Origin: Pseudomonas helvetica
Lineage (GTDB): Bacteria; Pseudomonadota; Gammaproteobacteria; Pseudomonadales; Pseudomonadaceae
DNA: 64,000 bases
NCBI RefSeq assembly: GCF_039908645.1
Contig: NZ_CP150917.1
Coordinates: 680,501 to 744,500 of the forward strand
Direction of reading: 5' to 3'
Shown one piece after another: positions 58,086 through 64,000 of the stretch. The first letter of the stretch is position 1; the number at the start of each line of letters is the position of its first letter. Both the position numbers and the translations under genes were made by a program. The notes under the pieces are model-generated. The model made no database searches, was not told the origin of the DNA, and worked only from the letters and a program-made list of their open reading frames with translations.

Positions 58086-58252
58086 CTCGTAGCAGCTGTC
58101 GAGCCCGCGAGGCGGCGTTAGAGGCGGGCCGCGTTCGGACGAAGTCCTCGTAAATCCTGAGTACGCGGTTTGCCTGAAAGAACACGCTGCCTGATTCAAC
58201 GACTGCTTCGCAGCCGAACGCAGCCTCGCGGGCTCGGCAGCTGCTACGAGCG
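58086..58252. repeat. REPIN, GTAGCAGCTGTCGAGCCCGCGAGG class
   Basis: Arms TCGTAGCAGCTGTCGAGCCC and GGGCTCGGCAGCTGCTACGA, with CGCGAGGC and GCGTTCGG extensions mirrored inward. Between the DUF4123 adaptor and the MATE gene. Confidence 0.85.
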
Positions 58253-58269
58253 CTGGAGCAGCACGATGT

Positions 58270-59610
58270 TCAGACGGTGAACCAGCCATCATTCTTGCGC
58301 AGGTTCCAGGCGAATGCCCCAAGCGTCAGGCTGCGCAGCACCATGAACAGCAGGAAGGTCAGCCACAGTCCGTGGTTGCCGAACCCTTGCAGTGCCCAGG
58401 CAAACGGCAGCAATAGCAGCACCGTCAGCAGCATGCCGTTGCGCATTTCCCGGGCACGGGTCGCACCGATGAACAGGCCGTCGAGCAAGTAGCTCCAGAC
58501 GGCGATCAGTGGCAGTGCGGCGAGGTACGGCAAGTAGACGAACGCAGTGTCGCGCACGCTCTGGATGTTGGTCTGCATCTCTATGAACAAATGCCCGGCG
58601 CAGAAGAACAGCAGCGCAAAACCCAGACTGGCAATCAATGACCAGCCGCAGGCAACCACCAAAGACCGACGCAAAGCCTGACGGTCATGGGCACCGATGG
58701 CATGGCCGCACAGAGCCTCCACCGCGTGGGCCAGGCCGTCCAGGGCATGGGCGGTCAACAGCAAACCATTCAGCAATAATGCATTGGCCGCCACCGTCGC
58801 ATCGCCGAGCCGTGCGCCTTGCACGGTCACCATGAAGAACACCGATTGCAGCGCCAGACTGCGAATGAAAATGTCCCGGTTGACCGCCAGCAGCGGCCGC
58901 CAGCTCTGCCACAGCGCCAGTGCCGCCCAGGCGATATGCCCGGGGTAGGCGCGCAGGGCGTTACGGGTCATGGCCAGGCCGAGCAGGGCGCCGGTCCATT
59001 CGGCGATCACTGAAGCACGGGCCGCCCCGACAACGCCCCATTGCAGACCCAGGACGAACCACAGGTTCAGCGCGATGTTCACCAGGTTGGTGGTCAGCAG
59101 AATCGCCAGCGGTGCGCGGGCGTTCTGGGTGCCGAGGAACCAGCCGACCAGCGCATAACTGGCCAGCGCTGCCGGTAAGCCAAACAACCGGGTGTGGAAA
59201 AACTCGCGGGTCAGTTGATCGAGCTCGGCAGAGGGCTGCATGAAGTGCAACGCCACGCCACTGAGCGGTACGCCCAGCATCCCGAGCAGCAGTGCCAGCC
59301 CCATCGCCAATAGCAAGCCTTGCAGCAGGATCTGCCGCAAGGCCGCGCCGTCACCGCGCCCGGCTGCCTGCGCTGCAAACCCGGTCGAGCCCATGCGCAG
59401 AAACCCCATGGCCCAGGCCAGAAAGGTGTACAGGCTGGCGCCCACCGCGACCGCGCCGAGCTGATGTGCGTGGGGCAGGTGGCCGACCACCGTGCTGTCG
59501 ACCAGCGCCACCAGCGGCACGGAAATGTTCGAAAGAATCATCGGCGCGGCAAGTGCCCAGACGCCGCGATGGGTCGCACGATCGCGCCAGTCGTTAATCA
59601 ACGTAGACAT
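58270..59610 (-). CDS. MATE-family efflux transporter, DinF-like
   Basis: 446 residues with about twelve membrane segments: LAAPMILSNISVPLVALVDS at the start and GSTGFAAQAAGRGDGAALRQ are DinF-branch MATE features, with PLIAVWSYLLDGLFIGATRA in the second half. It exports cationic compounds by sodium or proton antiport; the substrate is unknown. A second MATE function, oxidative stress defence, is reported for DinF. Confidence 0.9.
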   Translation of the reverse strand: MSTLINDWRDRATHRGVWALAAPMILSNISVPLVALVDSTVVGHLPHAHQLGAVAVGASLYTFLAWAMGFLRMGSTGFAAQAAGRGDGAALRQILLQGLLLAMGLALLLGMLGVPLSGVALHFMQPSAELDQLTREFFHTRLFGLPAALASYALVGWFLGTQNARAPLAILLTTNLVNIALNLWFVLGLQWGVVGAARASVIAEWTGALLGLAMTRNALRAYPGHIAWAALALWQSWRPLLAVNRDIFIRSLALQSVFFMVTVQGARLGDATVAANALLLNGLLLTAHALDGLAHAVEALCGHAIGAHDRQALRRSLVVACGWSLIASLGFALLFFCAGHLFIEMQTNIQSVRDTAFVYLPYLAALPLIAVWSYLLDGLFIGATRAREMRNGMLLTVLLLLPFAWALQGFGNHGLWLTFLLFMVLRSLTLGAFAWNLRKNDGWFTV

Positions 59611-59742
59611 TCAGGCTCCTTTCGAGAGCGGGCATTGTAGCGGCAGATCCAAGCGTCAGTGGTCTTGTGAAAACGGGCTTTTTGTGAGGAGGGAGCTTGC
59701 TCAGATGCCGGTAAGTCAAGGGATTTCGGGCTCGGCACCTCA

Positions 59743-59879
59743 CCTGTAGTAGCTGCCGAAGGCTGCGTTCGGCGGCGAAGCCGTCGTGAATGGCATACCA
59801 AGGTCCCTCTGGATGACCGCGTCGTCAGCTTGGCGAGTGCTTCGCCCTCGAACGCAGCCTTCGGCAGCTGCTACAGGTT
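59743..59879. repeat. REPIN, GTAGTAGCTGCCGAAGGCTGCGTTCG class
   Basis: Arms CCTGTAGTAGCTGCCGAAGG and CCTTCGGCAGCTGCTACAGG with CTGCGTTCG and CGAACGCAG extensions. Lies between the MATE gene and the small membrane protein gene. A half unit (GAGGGAGCTTGCTC) of another class sits just outside at about 59688-59701. Confidence 0.88.
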
Positions 59880-59903
59880 GTGCGTGAGTGAGCGAGGTGT
59901 TGT

Positions 59904-60197
59904 TCAGTGAACCACCCAGCTCAACACCCACAACCCCAGCACCAGCCAGATAATCCCTGCGATGATCGATGCACGCATGAACGCGCGGACCGCCGAGTAC
60001 AGCAGCATCAAGCCGATGATCAGCACGAGTATGCTGATGATCGAGGGCTCCATGCCCAGTGCTCGTGACAGCCCGTCGACAAAATTGCCGCTGGCGTGAG
60101 TCAAGGCACTGAACAACCCACTGAGCGTATCGACGATGAACCGGATGACCGAACCCAGCGCCTGGCCAAGCCATTCGAAAAAGCTATCTACCTGCAT
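59904..60197 (-). CDS. Small membrane protein of unknown function
   Basis: 97 residues from ATG at 60197, preceded by an AGGAC site; the longer frame back to 60389 has no support. An amphipathic N-terminus (VDSFFEWLGQALGSVIRFIV) is followed by two membrane segments (about 52-70 and 77-95). I do not recognise the family. It lies alone between REP sequence and a gene-poor stretch, and is convergent with nothing close. Confidence 0.65.
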   Translation of the reverse strand: MQVDSFFEWLGQALGSVIRFIVDTLSGLFSALTHASGNFVDGLSRALGMEPSIISILVLIIGLMLLYSAVRAFMRASIIAGIIWLVLGLWVLSWVVH

Positions 60198-60508
60198 GTG
60201 TACGTCCTGATGAAAGAGTGGGTGCCGGCGCTGAGCGCTTTGGCCATTGTCAGGGCTGGCGAGCGCCCTTGAAGCATAGAGGTTTGGTGGTTTGAATTGG
60301 CGAATAGTAACTGAACGTCTGCACCCACTGGGCAAGCTTCTGCGTTCTGTACTGGCTAGAGTCAGAATCGGGCTTTTAGTCCCACCCACCTCTTCAAGTC
60401 TAAATACACAGGCGGGTTTGCTCGCGAACTGTCACGAAACGACAGCAGTGTTCGGTGCTTGCCTTCATCCGCCATCCGCCCGAAGCTATACGCCTTCAGG
60501 AGAGCCCG
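60198..60508. other. Non-coding stretch before the MazG-like gene
   Basis: No credible gene in either strand. The last part carries the ribosome-binding site CAGGAG of the MazG-like gene; promoters for it and for the small membrane protein are presumably here, but I see no clear boxes. Confidence 0.5.
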
Positions 60509-60811
60509 ATGAACCTTGTTGAACTGACCGAACGCCTGCACTGCATCCGTGACCGCAACGACTGGCGGCAATTTCACAGCCCGAAGAACCTGGCCATGGC
60601 CGCCAGTGTCGAAATGGCCGAGCTGGTGGAAATTTTCCAATGGTTGAGCGAAGACCAGTCGCGCCAGTTGCCAGCGGACAAACTGGCGCATGCCGGTCAG
60701 GAAGTCGGCGATATCGTGCTTTATCTACTGCTGCTGTGCAGCGAGCTGGGGTTGGACATGGAACAGGTAGTACGCAGCAAGCTGGCTGATAGCGAACGGC
60801 GGTTCAGCTGA
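60509..60811 (+). CDS. MazG-like nucleotide pyrophosphohydrolase
   Basis: 100 residues from ATG at 60509 with an AGGAG site. MazG-type metal-binding helices: ASVEMAELVEIFQWLSE and QEVGDIVLYLLLLCSELG, giving the E-x3-E and E-x3-D pairs. It likely cleaves non-canonical (d)NTPs as a house-cleaning enzyme. It is TGATG-coupled to cmoM. Confidence 0.9.
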   Translation: MNLVELTERLHCIRDRNDWRQFHSPKNLAMAASVEMAELVEIFQWLSEDQSRQLPADKLAHAGQEVGDIVLYLLLLCSELGLDMEQVVRSKLADSERRFS

Positions 60812-61560
60812 TGAGCGACCGTCATTTCGATCAGTTGGCGACCCGTTTCGCCGAAAAAATCTACGGCGGTGCCAAAGGTGCGATCCGTCTGGCGGTGCTG
60901 CAGGCCGACCTGGCCGAAACCCTGCCGGATCGCCCGTTGCGGGTGCTGGATATTGGCGCAGGCCTTGGGCACATGTCGTTGTGGCTGGCCCAGCGCGGCC
61001 ATCAGGTGACCCTGGCCGAGCCTGCCGAACCGATGCTCGAAGGCGCCCGCCAGCGCTTTGCCGAGGCCGGGCAAACAGCGACATTCATCCAGGCACCGTG
61101 GCAAGAACTGCTCGGTCAACTCACCGAACCTTACGACCTGGTGCTGTGCCACGCGGTGCTGGAGTGGCTGGCCGAACCCCACGCGATTCTGCCGGTGCTG
61201 CATCAACTGACGACCAAAGACGGCTGGCTGTCGCTGGCGTTCTATAACCGCGATGCGCTGATTTACCGCAACTTGCTCAAGGGCCATTTCCGCAAGATGC
61301 GCAAGAACGACATGGCCGGCGAGAAGCAGAGCCTGACCCCGCAGATGCCTCTGGATCCGCGCGAACTGGCGACGCAACTGGAAGGTTTGTGGCAGGTCGA
61401 AACCCAGAGCGGAGTGCGGGTTTTTCATGACTACATGCCGGTAGAGTTTCAGGCCCGTGCCGAACTGATCGACTTGCTGGAAATGGAACTGGCCCACCGT
61501 CGTCACCCGAGTTTTGCGGGGTTGGGGCGTTACCTGCACTGGATCTGTCGCCCGGTCTGA
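60811..61560 (+). CDS. cmoM: tRNA 5-carboxymethoxyuridine methyltransferase CmoM
   Basis: 249 residues of the class I SAM methyltransferases; motif I is VLDIGAGLGHMSLWLA (about residue 46), and the opening DRHFDQLATRFAEKIYGGAK with KGAIRLAVLQADL is specific to CmoM (formerly SmtA). It methylates cmo5U34 to mcmo5U in tRNA wobble positions. Its start overlaps the MazG-like stop by one base. Confidence 0.93.
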   Translation: MSDRHFDQLATRFAEKIYGGAKGAIRLAVLQADLAETLPDRPLRVLDIGAGLGHMSLWLAQRGHQVTLAEPAEPMLEGARQRFAEAGQTATFIQAPWQELLGQLTEPYDLVLCHAVLEWLAEPHAILPVLHQLTTKDGWLSLAFYNRDALIYRNLLKGHFRKMRKNDMAGEKQSLTPQMPLDPRELATQLEGLWQVETQSGVRVFHDYMPVEFQARAELIDLLEMELAHRRHPSFAGLGRYLHWICRPV

Positions 61561-61584
61561 ACCGTGGTTTCTGTGGAGAGCATC

Positions 61585-62193
61585 ATGAAACGCCGTTTGG
61601 GATTGATCATGTTGTGTCTGGGGCTCGGTGCCTGTCAGGGCAGCAATCCATATATCGCCAGCTCCAACCCGCTGCCGCCGGCCCCACCGCACGCTGCCAA
61701 CACCTTTGACCGCAGCGCCTATCCAGCGGCGCCGCGTGATTACAGCCGTTACCAAAGCTGGGCCTGGCTCAACGGCCGGTTGCCCAACGGCTCGGCCTTG
61801 GCCGACTCGGCGCAGATCGCCGAAGCGGTGAGCAATGCGCTGGATCAACGGGGTTTGCGTCCGCTGCACGACAATCGTCCGGCGGACCTGTGGGTTAGCG
61901 CCGACCTGCATCAGGAAACCCGCCTGAAGCAGGTCCAGGAGGATTACGGTTATGGCGGCTACGGCGGTTATAACCGTTATGGCAATGGCTACGGGATGTA
62001 CAACACGGTGCCGATCGTTCGTACCTATCAGGTGCAAGTGCTGGTGATCCGGGTGGATTTGTTCGACGCCAGCACCGGGCAACCGGTCTGGAGTGCCAGC
62101 GCTGAAGCGGGCCTTCAGGGCAACGAAATAGAACGTGGCGATGCGTTACGAACAGCTGTGGAAAAGGCGGTAGCGGCGTATCCTCCTAGTTAG
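61585..62193 (+). CDS. DUF4136 lipoprotein, first of a tandem pair
   Basis: 202 residues from ATG at 61585 ([19 protein letters not shown]), with a GGAGAG site; lipobox L-G-A-C at about residue 17. DUF4136 features: [58 protein letters not shown] Tyr/Gly-rich insert ([19 protein letters not shown]) lies near residues 117-135. An outer-membrane lipoprotein of unknown role. Twenty-eight bases separate it from its paralogue. Confidence 0.88.
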   Translation: MKRRLGLIMLCLGLGACQGSNPYIASSNPLPPAPPHAANTFDRSAYPAAPRDYSRYQSWAWLNGRLPNGSALADSAQIAEAVSNALDQRGLRPLHDNRPADLWVSADLHQETRLKQVQEDYGYGGYGGYNRYGNGYGMYNTVPIVRTYQVQVLVIRVDLFDASTGQPVWSASAEAGLQGNEIERGDALRTAVEKAVAAYPPS

Positions 62194-62221
62194 GTTCCCT
62201 GCCTGGACCCGGAGAAAAATC

Positions 62222-62779
62222 ATGTCCCGCCGTCTCTCATTACTGGCTTGCGCTGTGTTGCTCAGCGCCTGCCAAACGACCCAGGTCAATCACGATTTTG
62301 ATGCCAGCCGCGATTTCGCCGCCTATCGCAGTTGGGCCTGGAAAGAGCCTGCCGTGCAATACCGTCCCGACGATCCGCGGATCAAGAGCGACCTCACCGA
62401 ACAACGCATTCGCCAGGCGGTTGCCGATCAACTCGACCAGCGTGGTCTGCGCCCGGCCGCTACCGGTGCCAAGGCTGACGTCAATGTACGGACCTACCTG
62501 ATCGTCGAGGATCGCCAGCAGCAAATCACCACCAACTATGGAGGTGGTTGGGGTGGCCCCTGGAACGGCTACTGGGGCGCACCGATGTACAACGAAACCC
62601 GCAACGTTTCCTACAAGGTCGCCACGCTTCAGATCGACCTGCTCGATGGCAAGGATGGCAAGCTGGTCTGGCGTGGCAGTGATGAACAACTGCTCAGCAG
62701 ATCGCCGCAGCCCGCCGACCGCAGCGCCGCGATTCGCGCGACGGTAGGGCGGATATTGAGCAATTACCCACCGAAATAA
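62222..62779 (+). CDS. DUF4136 lipoprotein, second of a tandem pair
   Basis: 185 residues with lipobox L-S-A-C (AVLLSACQTTQVNHDF). DUF4136 segments: [60 protein letters not shown] shorter Gly/Trp-rich insert (GGGWGGPWNGYWGAPMYN) replaces the Tyr/Gly run of the first copy. The pair looks like a local duplication that has diverged. Function unknown. Confidence 0.88.
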   Translation: MSRRLSLLACAVLLSACQTTQVNHDFDASRDFAAYRSWAWKEPAVQYRPDDPRIKSDLTEQRIRQAVADQLDQRGLRPAATGAKADVNVRTYLIVEDRQQQITTNYGGGWGGPWNGYWGAPMYNETRNVSYKVATLQIDLLDGKDGKLVWRGSDEQLLSRSPQPADRSAAIRATVGRILSNYPPK

Positions 62780-62793
62780 AGCACTTGAATCAT

Positions 62794-62818
62794 CGGCGCT
62801 GGCAAGTTGCCAGCGCCG
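62794..62818 (+). terminator. Hairpin after the DUF4136 pair
   Basis: A 25-base perfect dyad, CGGCGCTGGCAA-G-TTGCCAGCGCCG, 15 bases after the stop. No T-tract follows, so termination strength is uncertain; it may protect the mRNA end. Confidence 0.55.
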
Positions 62819-62891
62819 TGCTCGAGCCTTGACTACACTGCCTGCACCACCGGAGGTAGCGCTCGGCAGTGCGCCGGCAAAGGAGTGCTCG

Positions 62892-64000
62892 ATGTCTCCC
62901 CGTTTGCAGTTTCGCGGCCCCGCCGGGCAACGTGGCGCTATTGGTTTGCTCGCGGCAATGACCTTCGGCCTGGCGCTGTTGATTGCGCTGTTGGTGGTCG
63001 ACAGTGGCCGGCTCTATCTGGAGCAGCGCAAGTTGCAACGGGTGGTGGACAACGCCGCGCTGGAAGCGGTCAGCCGCGGCGGCACCTGCCTGCCGGGCCT
63101 GACGGCGGCCAGTTATGCCGGGCAAAGCGCGGTTCGTAATGCGTTCATCGTCAGCCCCACCAGCACCTTGACCACCACCTGCGGTTCGCTGGCGACGGCG
63201 CCGACCAACCTGCGCACTTTCGTCCCCAATGCCGCGCAATCGATGGCCATTCAGGTGATTGCCACCAACGTGGTGGCGACCAGTGCCGCGGCGGGTATTC
63301 AGGCATTGTTCAGTGGGGCTTCGCTCAATGCCAATACCACGCTGACTGCCACGGCGGTGGCCGCGGCGCCGCAACCGACGCTGGCGCAGCTAAGCATTCG
63401 CAGTTCGGTCGTCAGCGTCGACACCGCGAGATCGAATCTCTTGAATCCGCTGTTCTCGAGCCTTCTGGGCGGCAGCGTGAACCTGACAGCCGTGGGCTGG
63501 GATGGCTTGGTCAATGCCGATATCAACCTGCTGAAATTCATGGACCAGCTGGCCATCGAGCTGGGGGTGAGCGCAGGCGACTACACGGCATTGCTCAGCA
63601 CGCAAGGAACGGTCACCCAATTCATACACGCCGCGGCAACGGTTGCAGGTCAGAACGGTGCCACGGCCGAAGTGATGACGGCGCTGACCAGTCTTCAGGT
63701 GGGGGCCAGCAATGCACCACCGATCAAACTTGGCGATGTGCTGCAACTTCAGACGGGCACCTCGACGGCCGGCCTGGATGCCACGGTGCAGCTGTTTCAG
63801 CTGGTTCAGGGCTTTGTGCAGTTGGCGAATAAAAACAGTGCGGTGACCGCCGTTCTACCGGTGAACGTACTGGGGCTGCTGGGCGTCACAACCCGTGTAA
63901 AAGTGATTGAGCCGCCGCAGTTTTCTGCCGTGGGCGATCCGGAACTGGCCAAGGCTGACCCGTTGGGCGTGAACCGGATCTATGTGAAGACGGCGCAGGT
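62892..64000 (+). CDS. TadE/TadG-like pilus assembly protein, 3' partial
   Basis: The frame is open from ATG at 62892 (AGGAG site eight bases before) to the window end, 369 codons without a stop. Residues 14-58 match the TadE/G-like N-terminus of Flp/Tad pilus proteins: RGAIGLLAAMTFGLALLIAL membrane segment, DSGRLYLEQRKLQRVVDNAA, then a Cys-containing, Ala/Thr-rich secreted part (CLPG, TTTCGSLATAPT). TadG-type pseudopilins help assemble type IVb tight-adherence pili. The end of the gene, and any partner tad genes, lie beyond the window. Confidence 0.82.
   Translation, partial: MSPRLQFRGPAGQRGAIGLLAAMTFGLALLIALLVVDSGRLYLEQRKLQRVVDNAALEAVSRGGTCLPGLTAASYAGQSAVRNAFIVSPTSTLTTTCGSLATAPTNLRTFVPNAAQSMAIQVIATNVVATSAAAGIQALFSGASLNANTTLTATAVAAAPQPTLAQLSIRSSVVSVDTARSNLLNPLFSSLLGGSVNLTAVGWDGLVNADINLLKFMDQLAIELGVSAGDYTALLSTQGTVTQFIHAAATVAGQNGATAEVMTALTSLQVGASNAPPIKLGDVLQLQTGTSTAGLDATVQLFQLVQGFVQLANKNSAVTAVLPVNVLGLLGVTTRVKVIEPPQFSAVGDPELAKADPLGVNRIYVKTAQ

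Noticed and set aside
6536..59879. REPINs read as a CRISPR array
   Set aside because: Units are inverted pairs scattered singly between genes, with no regular direct spacing and no cas genes.

Overview
This is chromosomal DNA of a Pseudomonas, most likely of the P. fluorescens group. The evidence is high-GC coding sequence, a gene order from 32 to 55 kb that matches from memory the P. aeruginosa PAO1 block retS-purD-purH-fis-dusB-prmA-accC-accB-aroQ-dsbD-ctpL-gcbA-speA, and at least twelve REP-doublet hairpins (REPINs) of three sequence classes typical of fluorescent pseudomonads. I saw no tRNA or rRNA gene, CRISPR array, insertion sequence or prophage.

Layout. 0-3 kb: 3' part of an LRR plus NEL-domain E3 ubiquitin ligase effector. 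3-13.2 kb, all minus strand: a urea module made of the transporter urtABCDE, ureD, ureA, two GNAT acetyltransferases (one MddA-like), ureB and ureC, with a sigma-54-type promoter in front of urtA. 13.5-16.3 kb: a FecCD/BtuF-type metal-chelate ABC transporter. 16.5-21.7 kb: a copper module with a PepSY protein, an OprC-type copper receptor, a PCu(A)C chaperone and two DUF2946 proteins. 21.7-22.1 kb: an orphan antitoxin-like fusion protein. 22.2-29.7 kb: the mid-pathway corrin ring genes, cobK-cbiD-cobL on minus facing cobG-cobH-cobI-cobJ on plus.

29.8-31.6 kb is an A+T-richer accessory patch with two tandem, mutually paralogous unknown proteins. They share a K-x-x-P-C cysteine motif and are the best candidates here for something undescribed. 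31.6-55.7 kb is conserved housekeeping and signalling: marC, the RetS hybrid sensor, purine synthesis, fis-dusB, the acetyl-CoA carboxylase subunits accBC, aroQ, dsbD, the chemoreceptor ctpL, the diguanylate cyclase gcbA, a DUF2333 protein, a NUDIX hydrolase, a SUI1-family factor and speA.

55.9-64 kb is accessory again: a VgrG with a Cys/His tail and its DUF4123 adaptor but no cargo gene, a MATE exporter, a small membrane protein, a MazG-like pyrophosphohydrolase with cmoM, twin DUF4136 lipoproteins, and the start of a TadE/TadG-like protein that runs off the end.

How the parts work together: urtABCDE imports urea under probable nitrogen control and UreABC hydrolyses it. The Ni-loading genes ureEFG are not in this window. 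The copper genes would take copper across the outer membrane and chaperone it in the periplasm. The cob genes build the corrin ring, and the nearby BtuF/FecCD-type transporter may bring in corrinoid or metal chelate. Relative to PAO1, where retS and urtA lie close together, about 19 kb of metal, cobalamin and accessory genes separate them here.
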